Part shown: one piece after another, positions 44,050 through 51,758 of the stretch
How positions within the stretch are numbered: the stretch's first letter is position 1
How the letters are laid out: each line of letters starts with the position of its first letter
Assembly (NCBI RefSeq): GCF_003626755.1
Contig: NZ_RBCJ01000007.1
Span: 1-57,414 of the forward strand
DNA: 57,414 nt
DNA from: Ulvibacterium marinum
Lineage (GTDB): Bacteria > Bacteroidota > Bacteroidia > Flavobacteriales > Flavobacteriaceae
Direction of reading: 5' to 3'
Position numbers and translations under genes: made by a program
The notes under the pieces: model-generated
Told to the model about the DNA's origin: nothing
The model's input: only the letters and a program-made list of their open reading frames with translations
The model's database searches: none

Positions 44050-44478
44050 TCAAATAAGGAAAGTCTGGTCTAAAATTTGAACATCCCGTAATAGTGGAGG
44101 CGGGACATAGTCTCTAAACGGAGTTATATTTTCGTCTACCGCATCAAAGAGATTTATAAAGGAATAAGCAAAAGAATAAACAAATTGTTGCTGTTCAAAA
44201 GAAAGGTTGTCGAATGAGATTTTTAAATCATCTTGACCTTCAATTGTAACTTCTATATCGGAACAACAGCTTGTCTCAGTCTCCATTTCCATAACTTCAC
44301 AGGAATTAGAGTCTTTCGACTTTTCTGCTTTCATCATGCAGGTGTCTACCTTATCGAACATACTGAAATCTACCAAATGGTCACCACAGTAATGCATATC
44401 CACAGAGAAAGACATGGTGGATAATAGCACAATAAGTGCCATTAAAGTAGAGGTTATTTTATGTAGCGTTTCTTTCAT
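44050..44478 (-). CDS. HYC_CC_PP family secreted protein
   Basis: 142 residues with a signal peptide (ITSTLMALIVLLSTMSFSVD). The three marks of the family are present in order: HYC (MHYCGDHLV), CC (TSCCSDIEV) and PP (YVPPPLL). These small Cys-containing proteins are found next to metal-efflux genes in Bacteroidota and probably bind metal in the periplasm. No function has been shown that I know of. First gene of the copper operon, divergent from the ArsR gene. A TAATTTTG box on the minus strand (44494-44487) lies 8 bases before its ATG. Confidence 0.8.
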   Translation of the reverse strand: MKETLHKITSTLMALIVLLSTMSFSVDMHYCGDHLVDFSMFDKVDTCMMKAEKSKDSNSCEVMEMETETSCCSDIEVTIEGQDDLKISFDNLSFEQQQFVYSFAYSFINLFDAVDENITPFRDYVPPPLLRDVQILDQTFLI

Positions 44479-44628
44479 TTGAATTGCAAAATTACAAAAA
44501 TATTAAATGGTAGTCATTTGTTTAACAGAAGTTTAAAAAGTGAATTGCAAAAGAGATGTTTACTAAGACTTTATATTTTTCCTGCTTGATTCTATTAATA
44601 AGTTGTTTTATAAAGAACAATTTTAATT

Positions 44629-44666
44629 AAGATATGTATTTAAGCAAATACTAAAATACATATCTT
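44629..44666. promoter_or_regulatory. Perfect 13-bp inverted repeat, ArsR operator candidate
   Basis: AAGATATGTATTT (44629-44641) and AAATACATATCTT (44654-44666) are exact reverse complements with a 12-bp spacer. The right arm overlaps the -7 box of the ArsR gene, so binding would block transcription, the usual ArsR/SmtB autorepression mode. Confidence 0.75.
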
Positions 44667-44668
44667 TG
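44661..44668 (+). promoter_or_regulatory. -7 box of the ArsR-merTP operon
   Basis: TATCTTTG exactly fits TAnnTTTG and ends only 4 bases before the ATG at 44673, implying a leaderless or near-leaderless transcript. No TTG was seen at the -33 distance. Confidence 0.6.
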
Positions 44669-44672
44669 TTTT

Positions 44673-45041
44673 ATGGGAAAACAGATATGTATCCGATTGG
44701 AAGCAGACGCAAGACAGATAATGGACTGTAGGTCTTCAATAGCGGAGTTGGACAGTTCTTTAAGTTTTGTTTCCGAAGTCTTAAACTTGGCAGGAAATAA
44801 GGTTAGACTTCAAATTCTCTTTTTGCTCCAAAGGGAAGAAAGACTATGCGTTTGTGATTTGAGCGATATACTTCAAATGAACGTATCGGCAATTTCACAA
44901 CACCTTAGAAAGCTAAAGGATAGAGATTTGGTCTACGCCACAAAAGAAGCTCAGACGATTTTTTATGCGCTTAACAAGGACAAGTTGACGACATTGAGTC
45001 CAATTCTCAATTTATTGAAAAAGGAAAGTATAGTGTTATGA
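44673..45041 (+). CDS. ArsR/SmtB-family metal-responsive repressor
   Basis: 122 residues. The winged helix-turn-helix is at about 35-105 (NLAGNKVRLQILFLL; LCVCDLSDILQMNVSAISQH LRKLKD). The C-V-C-D-L motif on the first recognition-domain helix is the metal-sensing Cys pair of the ArsR/CadC group, and an N-terminal Cys (QICIRLEAD) plus MDCRS may complete the site. It probably represses its own operon through the inverted repeat at 44629-44666. It overlaps merTP by 4 bases (ATGA). Metal specificity is likely Hg(II) from context; Cu or Cd cannot be excluded. Confidence 0.87.
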   Translation: MGKQICIRLEADARQIMDCRSSIAELDSSLSFVSEVLNLAGNKVRLQILFLLQREERLCVCDLSDILQMNVSAISQHLRKLKDRDLVYATKEAQTIFYALNKDKLTTLSPILNLLKKESIVL

Positions 45042-45634
45042 TTGGAAATAAAAAATTGATTGGTACGTCGGTTCTAACTGCTCTTGCTGCATCTATATGT
45101 TGTATTACACCTGTACTTGCAGTATTGGCAGGAACTACTGGTTTAGCCTCTACCTTTTCATGGATAGAACCTTTTAGACCTTATTTAATTGGCTTTACGG
45201 TTTTGGTGCTAGCATTTGCATGGTATCAAAAATTCAAGCCCAAAACCCAAGCGAAAATTGATTGCGAATGTGATGACGAAAAATCGAATTTTATCAACTC
45301 CAAGGGTTTTTTGTTTTTGATAACCCTATTCGCCGGAGCCATGTTGGCATTTCCATCCTACTCCCATATTCTTTATTCCAGTACAGGTTCAAGTAAGCAA
45401 ATCGTTTACGTGGAGCAATCGAACATTAAAGAAATCAGGGTAACTATTGAAGGAATGACCTGTACGGGTTGCGAAGCACATATCGAAAGTGAGGTAAATA
45501 AACTTGACGGCATATTAAAAGTCAATGCAGATTACGAAGCGGCGAATACAATCGTAAAATATGATGAAACCAAGGTCGACCTTCAAAAGATAGAAACTGC
45601 CATATTAAGTACTGGATACAAAATAGTCAAATAA
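45038..45634 (+). CDS. Mercuric transport protein MerTP (MerT-HMA fusion)
   Basis: 198 residues. The MerT-like membrane part has the Cys pair in the first helix (AASICCITPVLAVLAG), a second hydrophobic helix, and a soluble-side Cys pair (DCECDDE). After a third helix the MerP-like HMA domain follows (EGMTCTGCEAHIESEV, about 135-150). Such fusions carry Hg(II) into the cell in Bacteroidota mer operons. Mercuric reductase (merA) is absent from this window, so imported Hg would not be reduced by a neighbour. The next gene overlaps by one base. Confidence 0.85.
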   Translation: MIGNKKLIGTSVLTALAASICCITPVLAVLAGTTGLASTFSWIEPFRPYLIGFTVLVLAFAWYQKFKPKTQAKIDCECDDEKSNFINSKGFLFLITLFAGAMLAFPSYSHILYSSTGSSKQIVYVEQSNIKEIRVTIEGMTCTGCEAHIESEVNKLDGILKVNADYEAANTIVKYDETKVDLQKIETAILSTGYKIVK

Positions 45635-45840
45635 TGGAAGTACAGTTAGAATCTACGATTATATGCCCCGAATGTGGACATAAGGCGAAAGAGGAAATGC
45701 CCACAACGGCATGCCAGTTTTTCTATGAATGCGAAAATTGTAAAACATTACTTAAGCCCAAAGAAGGCGATTGTTGTGTTTATTGTTCCTATGGAACTGT
45801 TGCTTGCCCACCAATTCAGGAAAATAAAAGTTGCTGTTAA
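45634..45840 (+). CDS. GDCCVxC-domain small metal protein
   Basis: 68 residues with seven or more Cys. A zinc-ribbon-like start (TIICPECGHKAKEEMPTTAC, then CENCKTLL) is followed by GDCCVYCSYGTVACPPIQ, the hallmark of the GDCCVxC family, some members of which are selenoproteins. Here the motif is all Cys with no in-frame UGA. It is found with merTP genes in other bacteria, so a role in mercury binding is likely but unproven. The tail ends CC. Confidence 0.8.
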   Translation: MEVQLESTIICPECGHKAKEEMPTTACQFFYECENCKTLLKPKEGDCCVYCSYGTVACPPIQENKSCC

Positions 45841-45845
45841 TTAGC

Positions 45846-46640
45846 ATGAAGAAAACAATATTTATAATTCCTAAAATGGACTGTCCGTCAGAGGAAAACC
45901 TAATCCGAATGAAACTCGACGGAATTTCAAGCATTGCAAATTTGGACTTTGACATTGCTAACCGAAAATTAACTGTTTTTCATAGCGGAGAAATCGACCA
46001 AATCGAAAAGTCTGTTACTGAGCTGAATTTAGGCGGAAAGAAAATCTCTACAGAGCAGACCGACCAAACGGAATTTAAAGAAAATACAAACCAAAAAAAG
46101 CTACTTTGGTCTGTACTTATAATCAATTTTGCTTTTTTCATCATCGAAATGACAACAGGTCTGGTTTCAAAATCTATGGGGCTTGTTGCCGATAGTTTGG
46201 ATATGCTTGCAGACAGTTTCGTTTATGGGATTAGTTTATTTGCGGTTGGCGGAACTCTGATTAAGAAAAAGCGGATTGCAAAACTTGCCGGTTATTTTCA
46301 AATCATACTTGCGATTATGGGGTTTGTAGAAGTTTTAAGGAGATTTTTCGGAGACGAGAAACTTCCTGATTTCTCAACAATGATTATCGTTTCGATTTTT
46401 GCTCTTATCGCAAACGGAATTTGTCTTTATATTTTACAAAAATCAAAAAGCAAAGAAGAGGCGCATATGAAAGCAAGTATGATTTTTACTTCAAATGACG
46501 TTATTATCAATGTGGGAGTAATAATCGCTGGCCTTTTGGTAAATTGGTTGAGTTCGAACAAACCTGATTTGATAATAGGTACAATCGTTTTTGCTTTGGT
46601 AATACAAGGTGCGTTTCGAATACTGAAATTGAGTAAGTGA
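45846..46640 (+). CDS. CDF-like cation transporter with HMA-like N-terminus
   Basis: 264 residues from the ATG at 45846, just after the previous stop. An upstream in-frame TTG at 45831 lies inside that gene. The N-terminal about 75 residues resemble an HMA ferredoxin fold with a single Cys (IIPKMDCPSEENLIRMKLDG). The cation-diffusion-facilitator membrane part follows (SVLIINFAFFIIEMTTGLVS; MGLVADSLDMLADSFVYG). The usual HxxxD metal site in TM2 reads DxxxD (LDMLADS) and TM5 has FTSNDVIINVG instead of HxxxD, so the ion may differ from Zn. The mercury-type operon context suggests a soft metal. It lacks the C-terminal cytoplasmic CDF domain. Confidence 0.78.
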   Translation: MKKTIFIIPKMDCPSEENLIRMKLDGISSIANLDFDIANRKLTVFHSGEIDQIEKSVTELNLGGKKISTEQTDQTEFKENTNQKKLLWSVLIINFAFFIIEMTTGLVSKSMGLVADSLDMLADSFVYGISLFAVGGTLIKKKRIAKLAGYFQIILAIMGFVEVLRRFFGDEKLPDFSTMIIVSIFALIANGICLYILQKSKSKEEAHMKASMIFTSNDVIINVGVIIAGLLVNWLSSNKPDLIIGTIVFALVIQGAFRILKLSK

Positions 46641-47138
46641 GCGGAAAGCATTAAGCACAAAAAGCCGACAATCCTTTTAAATCAATATTTTCAATATCCT
46701 TTATTCCGCACCTATTCAAAATCAAGCACACAACTAGAATCTAAACATCTGTAATCAGGGTCATATTTCATTAGATAACGGTTTACTTATAAACCCCAAG
46801 CACCTACGGAAGTCTGGCAAACCTTCCACTCCAATCCTCCCCTTGCTAACACGCTTCGCCGGTCGGCTCGGGAAGTCTTTCCGCTCCAGTTTTGCCAGAC
46901 ATCCTCGGAGCCGCGCGAAAGAACAAGCGGCGAAAAAGCCGCTTAACCTTTCCTCCCCTACCCACAATAAGTTATCTTAAATTATATGGAATCTTCAACC
47001 TGTTTTATTGTAGTCCTCCATATTGCACATTGAAACATCCAAGTACTAAATAATCATTTATGGTCTCTTCTATCCCAAAAACCCATCAGTATATCTATGA
47101 TTCACTTCATTACCCACATAAAATAGTAACTTAGAAGT
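46641..47138. other. Non-coding junction with GC-rich inverted repeats
   Basis: No credible gene. Bases about 46790-46975 are GC-rich compared with both sides. GTCTGGCAAA (46813-46822) is matched by its reverse complement TTTGCCAGAC further on (about 46894-46903), and a perfect hairpin AAGCGGC-GAAAAA-GCCGCTT lies at 46925-46944. It may be a transfer or replication relic, or a transcription barrier between the metal cargo and the mobilization module. Confidence 0.5.
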
Positions 47139-47855
47139 ATGCCTGATTTTATTAAATACCTCCTATTGGCATCTTTCGCATATGTTTACGTGCGATTGCT
47201 AATTCCGTATGTAGGTTTCTTTGCCCGTTTCATGTTCAATGAATCCACACAATGGGATAAATACATTGAAAAACCAAGATTGGTTTTTTATGGAATTGGG
47301 TTACTATTGATGCATGGAAGTTATTCAGCATTGGTCGATACGAGTCAATCTCAACTAACATCGCTTTTATATCCTCTTAATTGGTTCATTTTTTTAAGTG
47401 GTATAATGCTGTCACAAATTACATGGACTAAAAAATTCAGAAATGTTTTTATCCCAAAAATTCAAGAAAAACTTAAAAAGAAGAACAACTTTAGCCTTTC
47501 AGCTACAAATGACCAACTGAAAGAACTGTATCGTGGATTGGTTAACTACGATATGATACTAACAGAGAAAACGGATAAAGATGATTTTATCAAAGTTTTT
47601 AAGGAGGATTGGTATTCTCACCAATCCAAAATACATTTCAAACTTGACGCTCCAAGCTGTCGGGAGTTCTACGAATTGCTTAAAGTTACCTTCCCGAAAA
47701 ACACAATGAGCGTTATCGACTTTTTCAAAAGGTCGGACACTATCCACAGGGAAGATGGCAAACCTTATAAATACTCCACCGTAAAAGATGCCAAATCGAG
47801 AACCCCGATATCCAAAAAAAGTGAAGAACTCAAAACCATTTTTTCTCGCCTTTAG
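47139..47855 (+). CDS. Hypothetical membrane protein of the mobile element
   Basis: 238 residues with two or three hydrophobic segments in the first 110 (IKYLLLASFAYVYVRLLIPY; LVFYGIGLLLMHGSYSAL; LLYPLNWFIFLSGIMLSQIT) and a soluble C-terminal half rich in Lys (YRGLVNYDMILTEKTDKDDF). No family recognised. It stands alone between the metal cargo and the excisionase-like gene on the same strand as the mobilization genes, and may belong to element maintenance. Confidence 0.65.
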   Translation: MPDFIKYLLLASFAYVYVRLLIPYVGFFARFMFNESTQWDKYIEKPRLVFYGIGLLLMHGSYSALVDTSQSQLTSLLYPLNWFIFLSGIMLSQITWTKKFRNVFIPKIQEKLKKKNNFSLSATNDQLKELYRGLVNYDMILTEKTDKDDFIKVFKEDWYSHQSKIHFKLDAPSCREFYELLKVTFPKNTMSVIDFFKRSDTIHREDGKPYKYSTVKDAKSRTPISKKSEELKTIFSRL

Positions 47856-47884
47856 TTTCGTTTGCTTGCATTTTTCCTAATTCC

Positions 47885-47908
47885 GTGTGCATTGCATGAA
47901 TTGCACAC
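47885..47908. promoter_or_regulatory. Palindrome upstream of the HTH gene
   Basis: GTGTGCA (47885-47891) and TGCACAC (47902-47908) are perfect inverted arms around TTGCATGAAT, 94 bases before the HTH gene at 48002: an operator candidate. Confidence 0.4.
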
Positions 47909-48001
47909 ATTTCCCTTTACTTCCTATACTAGTTTAGCACCAGAATTCTGTTAATAAGAACAAAAGCTTTTGTGCATTGTTTAATCCAAAATTTGAAGGA
48001 A

Positions 48002-48289
48002 ATGGACTATCTGGAATTAGAAGAACGACTCGACCGCATCGAACGCTTATTAGTGGCGAATAAAGAAGTACTCACATTTGAGGAAGCTTGTGAATACACA
48101 GGTATATCACGGAGCTACCTCTATAAGTTAACTGCAGCAAGGGAAATCCCCCACTCCAAACCCAACGGTAAAATGCTGTTTTTTGAGAAGGCCAAACTTA
48201 ATATTTGGTTACTGCAAAATCGTAGAAAATCAAAAACTGAAATTGAGAAAGAAGCATTGGAATACACCTTTAAAAATAGACAGGTTTAG
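48002..48289 (+). CDS. Helix-turn-helix (excisionase/MerR-like) DNA-binding protein
   Basis: 95 residues from the ATG at 48002. A GTG at 47972 is in frame but opens an unlikely Cys-containing start. An N-terminal short coiled coil (LEERLDRIERLL) is followed by the HTH_17 pattern FEEACEYTGISRSYLYKLTA and IPHSKPNGKMLFFEKAKLN. Such proteins in Bacteroidota elements act as excisionases or regulators of mobilization genes. It lies upstream of the predicted oriT and mobC, which suggests the same role here. Confidence 0.78.
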   Translation: MDYLELEERLDRIERLLVANKEVLTFEEACEYTGISRSYLYKLTAAREIPHSKPNGKMLFFEKAKLNIWLLQNRRKSKTEIEKEALEYTFKNRQV

Positions 48290-48431
48290 ATTTGTAAATG
48301 ACTTTATAAATCATATTGAAATACGCTTTCCAAACTAAATATTTAAATGAAAATACATGATTAAATTTTTATGGATAGGGAGAAGTAAGAAAAATGAAAA
48401 CAGTACTAATAATTACATCTGAGTGAGAATT

Positions 48432-48486
48432 CAAGATGTGTCATTGTCATGACAAATCTTGCTTTTGCTCCCGAAGGTCGCAAAAG
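48432..48486. other. Double hairpin, candidate origin of transfer
   Basis: The first hairpin is CAAGATGTGTCAT (48432-48444) / ATGACAAATCTTG (48449-48461), a 13-bp stem with one mismatch and a 4-base loop. The second is CTTTTGC (48462-48468) / GCAAAAG (48480-48486), directly adjacent. They lie 79 bases upstream of the MobC-like gene, the usual oriT position of MOBP elements. No nic site could be assigned. Confidence 0.5.
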
Positions 48487-48564
48487 GATAGGATCTGGTA
48501 ATCGAGTTTTCGATATGTGATTTAGCAAAAAGTATTTTGATGAATAAAGATTTAAAAATCTAGA

Positions 48565-48861
48565 ATGAAAAAGGAGTTTGTACAATTTCGATGTTCTATT
48601 TATGAGAAGAAGCTCTTAAAAATTAAGGCCAAAAAGAGTGGGCTTTCCATAAGTGAATATTGTCGTCGTGCTGCTTTTGACCATAGGATTGTTGAACGCT
48701 TTTCCGATGAACAAATCAATGTTTACAAATTACTGGTTCAGTATCAGGTCAATTTTAAACGTATTGGAAATATGTACAAAAAACGGAATCCAAAATTATC
48801 AGAAGAGGTTGTGCAATTAGCGAATGAAATACGGAAACATCTTTACAACTTTAAGAAATGA
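48565..48861 (+). CDS. MobC-like relaxosome accessory protein
   Basis: 98 residues. A ribbon-helix-helix-type start (EFVQFRCSIYEKKLLKIKAK; GLSISEYCRRAAFD) is followed by a helical tail, the pattern of Bacteroidota mobilization proteins MbpA/MobC that bind oriT and help the relaxase. Its stop overlaps the relaxase start by 4 bases (ATGA), so both are made together. Confidence 0.82.
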   Translation: MKKEFVQFRCSIYEKKLLKIKAKKSGLSISEYCRRAAFDHRIVERFSDEQINVYKLLVQYQVNFKRIGNMYKKRNPKLSEEVVQLANEIRKHLYNFKK

Positions 48862-49727
48862 TAGGCATGGGGAAATCCATATCGCATACAGGTGCTTCCA
48901 TGGGCTATGGATGGGATGAGGAAAAAGAGGCCGAAGTAATCTATCGAGAACATTTGGCGGGCGACAACCCAAAAGAGATTACCCAAGAATTCAAAATAAT
49001 TCAAACACAGAACCAGCGATGTAAAAAGAACACTATGAGCTTTGTGTTGAGCCCTACTATAAAAGATGGTCAAGATTTGAAGGACAAACAACTTACAGAA
49101 ATCACACAACGGTTTGTACAAGAAATGAAATTACAAGAACGACAGGCGATTGCATTTGTGCATCGGGATAAAAGTCATTTGCACATTCATTTATACGTGA
49201 ACCGTATCGGTTTTGATGGCAAGGCTTACAAAGACAACTTTATAGGTAAAAGAAGCCAACAGGCCGCAGAAAAAGTGGCGCAGCAAATGGGATTAACCAC
49301 AGTTAGAGAAGTGCAGCAAGAGAGATTGAATGAAATTCAAAGTATACGGCAAGAAATAAAACAAGTAAATGAAAAGGTTCTAACCGAAATGAAACCTAAA
49401 GATTTTGACCAATATATCAAATACATGAAACAAAGAAATGTGGAAGTTATTCCAAGCATCAACAAATCAAAAAGGTTACAGGGCTTTCGCTTTGAATACA
49501 AAGGTCAAAATCTAAAGGGAAGTGAAGTACACCGCTCCATGTCTATGGCAAGAATCGCAGAGCGAATTGGTTTTGATAAAACTGCTTCCCAAAAGATAGT
49601 GAAGGACAATAGACTAGAATTATTAGGCAAGACTGTTGGGATATCGCCCAACATAGCGGCCACTATTGCCAAACGGGTTATCAAGATGACCGTCAAGAAA
49701 ACAATTGGTTTAGGAATGGAAATATAA
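48858..49727 (+). CDS. Relaxase / mobilization nuclease (MOBP-like)
   Basis: 289 residues. The N-terminus GKSISHTGASMGYGWDEEKE and the metal-binding HRDKSHLHIHLYVNRI motif (His107, His109, His111) mark a relaxase domain that nicks oriT and leads the strand during transfer. The nicking Tyr is probably Tyr17 or Tyr29. The protein is short, ending with helices and no helicase or primase domain. It requires a conjugation system from another element. Coupled to the MobC-like gene. Confidence 0.88.
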   Translation: MIGMGKSISHTGASMGYGWDEEKEAEVIYREHLAGDNPKEITQEFKIIQTQNQRCKKNTMSFVLSPTIKDGQDLKDKQLTEITQRFVQEMKLQERQAIAFVHRDKSHLHIHLYVNRIGFDGKAYKDNFIGKRSQQAAEKVAQQMGLTTVREVQQERLNEIQSIRQEIKQVNEKVLTEMKPKDFDQYIKYMKQRNVEVIPSINKSKRLQGFRFEYKGQNLKGSEVHRSMSMARIAERIGFDKTASQKIVKDNRLELLGKTVGISPNIAATIAKRVIKMTVKKTIGLGMEI

Positions 49728-49731
49728 GATT

Positions 49732-50187
49732 ATGGCAAAATTAGATGAAATAGCAGAATTGCTAACGGAAGAAATCAAAGGCTTCGAAAACTCGGTCAAC
49801 CGAATGGAAAAATTGAAAGCCTTTTTGATGACCTATAAAGTACAAGCGGATACCTCACATATCGACTTTATTCTAAAAGAATATAACGACTATCAAAAGA
49901 AAGCGGTTGAAGACCAACATAAGCTGATGGCCAATGTGGTCTACCATATTAAAAAGTCCATCACGTTTCCAAAATGGGCGATAAAGTTGTTTTGGGGTCT
50001 TTTGGTTTGCATCATTTTGGTATTGGGATTCTCTGTTTACCAAGTCTCACAAATTTCTGTAGTAAAGCAAGAAGCCTTCGAGCAAGGAGAAGAAAAAGCG
50101 GTTGCGCACTTTCGGGTTTTCTTTGAGGCCAGTCCTGAGGCAAGTGAACTCTATCAAGAATGGCGCGAACCCAAAAGCAAAAAGTAA
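49732..50187 (+). CDS. Membrane-anchored mobilization accessory protein
   Basis: 151 residues: a helical N-terminal part (LDEIAELLTEEIKGFENSVN, similar in my memory to the DUF6730 family of Bacteroidota mobilization loci), one membrane helix (LFWGLLVCIILVLGFSVYQV, about 85-105) and a short charged tail. It starts 4 bases after the relaxase stop. The role may be to bring the relaxosome to the membrane (inference). Confidence 0.72.
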   Translation: MAKLDEIAELLTEEIKGFENSVNRMEKLKAFLMTYKVQADTSHIDFILKEYNDYQKKAVEDQHKLMANVVYHIKKSITFPKWAIKLFWGLLVCIILVLGFSVYQVSQISVVKQEAFEQGEEKAVAHFRVFFEASPEASELYQEWREPKSKK

Positions 50188-50365
50188 GATGCGCCCTATC
50201 CGGTTTTTGCTTTACGTTTATCTGCCGGAACACTACAAAAACCGGACAGGATCCACGCGCAAAGTTTTTGGGTAAGATTTGGGGGCTTTTGTGTGTCCCA
50301 AGAATTGTTGGTTTTATAGAATTCGATTCATACACTTTTAATTACAGTCAAAGCCATTCCATTAA
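50188..50365. other. Right-end region of the island with 11-bp inverted repeat
   Basis: TCCGGTTTTTG (50199-50209) and CAAAAACCGGA (50236-50246) are perfect inverted arms just behind the last mobilization gene. A weak match to the left repeat (TTGGTTTTATA, about 50309) may mark the right attachment site. The element should end in this gap because the next gene lies on the other strand and is unrelated. Confidence 0.4.
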
Positions 50366-51748
50366 TCATTCAATCCGAGTTTGAGCTTTACCATTTTTAA
50401 ACACGCTATTTATTTTTAAGGTATTGCTGATTGATTCCAGAGGATTCCCATCTAAAAGTACCATATCTGCTATTTTACCTTCTTCAATAGACCCAAGTCG
50501 GTCCTCAACTTCTAGCATTTTAGCGGCATTTAAGGTGCCCATTTTAATGATATCCAATGTGGGCATACCACCGAGTTCCAATAGTTGCATTTCTTCATGT
50601 AAACTGTACCCGGGTAAAATGAAATCATTCCCGGTATCCGTTCCAAGAACCATATTTACTCCATTCTTAGTTAGTTGAATAAAATCCTCCACTTGAAATT
50701 GCACCACTTGTTTCAGTGAGGGATTATCGAAGTCGTAGTACTCCTGAAAGTATTTCATAAATTCCTCGGCCCGGAAAATATAATCCGGATCATTCATTTT
50801 TTCGAATTCCTCGGCGGGATAAATCTCTTTTAGACCTTCCACCTCAAACCATTCAGGGTTCTTAGGGTACATCATGCTCTTGTCCAACATTAGGGTGGTT
50901 ACCCATGAGATGCTATCGCGATAGATTCTTTGAATCAGTTCTTTGTCCTTCTCAAAATCTAAATCCACGCCGGTATAATGTAGCAAGTTCTTGATTCCTG
51001 CATCAATGGCCATTTGAAGCTCAAGATTATCACTTACATGGGCGAACACCCTCGTCCCGTTCTTTATAGCCTCTTTGTTAACATGATTCACAAACTCTTG
51101 CGGCATGCGCTCTACGTAGGGAGGGTAGGGTCCGTCTTCAATGGTTAGCTTAATTCCGGAGATAGGGTATTTTGACACCCTTTTCACCAATTCGGAAATT
51201 TGAACAGTATCTTTCAAAACGAAGTAAGTCGCTCCCTCTGTCCAATTACTGCTACTATATGTCTTCACAGGGTGGCTGCCTTCTGTAATAAAGTGCTGAC
51301 TTGTGTGGAACACCCTTGGAGCCGGAATCGAATCTTGTTCACCCATATCCCGCATTTGACGAAAATATTCGTTCGTGCAGGTGCCTCCTCCGGTTATGAA
51401 TACCGAGGTCACCCCATAATGCATGAATTTTGGGAAATCCCCTTTATAATAGCCGGTATGTGCATGACAATCAAAAAGGCCGGGGATAAGGTATTTCCCC
51501 TGCCCACCGATAACGTTTTTATGATCGCTTGATTCAATGGTCATCGTATCTATTTTCGAAATTTTTGAATCCTTAATATAAACAGTTACATTTTTTTGCA
51601 GGTCTTTGCCAGTGCCATCGATTAGGTTGACCTTTGAAATGACCAAATCATAATCCGTTTTTTTCGCTATTTCCTTTTTGCAGGAAGCACCGATTATTAG
51701 CAATAGGCAGAAAATGATGTTTGTTGTTGCGTTCAAAAGCTTTTTCAT
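50366..51748 (-). CDS. Secreted lipoprotein amidohydrolase
   Basis: 460 residues, metal-dependent hydrolase of the amidohydrolase superfamily (imidazolonepropionase/prolidase-like group). It has a lipoprotein signal peptide (LLIIGASC, Cys23) and DLVISKVNLIDGTGKDLQKN. Metal ligands are H-x-H in IPGLFDCHAHTGYY, then HVSD and a C-terminal GTDTGNDFILPG Asp, with the family end LGSIEEGKIADMVLLDGNPL. It is probably a periplasmic peptidase or amidase; the substrate is unknown. It is 10 bases downstream of a similar amidohydrolase, so they form a pair. Confidence 0.87.
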   Translation of the reverse strand: MKKLLNATTNIIFCLLLIIGASCKKEIAKKTDYDLVISKVNLIDGTGKDLQKNVTVYIKDSKISKIDTMTIESSDHKNVIGGQGKYLIPGLFDCHAHTGYYKGDFPKFMHYGVTSVFITGGGTCTNEYFRQMRDMGEQDSIPAPRVFHTSQHFITEGSHPVKTYSSSNWTEGATYFVLKDTVQISELVKRVSKYPISGIKLTIEDGPYPPYVERMPQEFVNHVNKEAIKNGTRVFAHVSDNLELQMAIDAGIKNLLHYTGVDLDFEKDKELIQRIYRDSISWVTTLMLDKSMMYPKNPEWFEVEGLKEIYPAEEFEKMNDPDYIFRAEEFMKYFQEYYDFDNPSLKQVVQFQVEDFIQLTKNGVNMVLGTDTGNDFILPGYSLHEEMQLLELGGMPTLDIIKMGTLNAAKMLEVEDRLGSIEEGKIADMVLLDGNPLESISNTLKINSVFKNGKAQTRIE

Positions 51749-51758
51749 GATTCGATTT

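Noticed and set aside
46761-46967. 68-codon minus frame in the GC-rich block
   Set aside because: Composition follows the inverted-repeat DNA; no start signal or recognisable sequence.
50012-50335. 107-codon minus frame over the mobilization accessory gene
   Set aside because: Shadow of the 49732-50187 gene, running into the inverted repeat region; no supporting signal.
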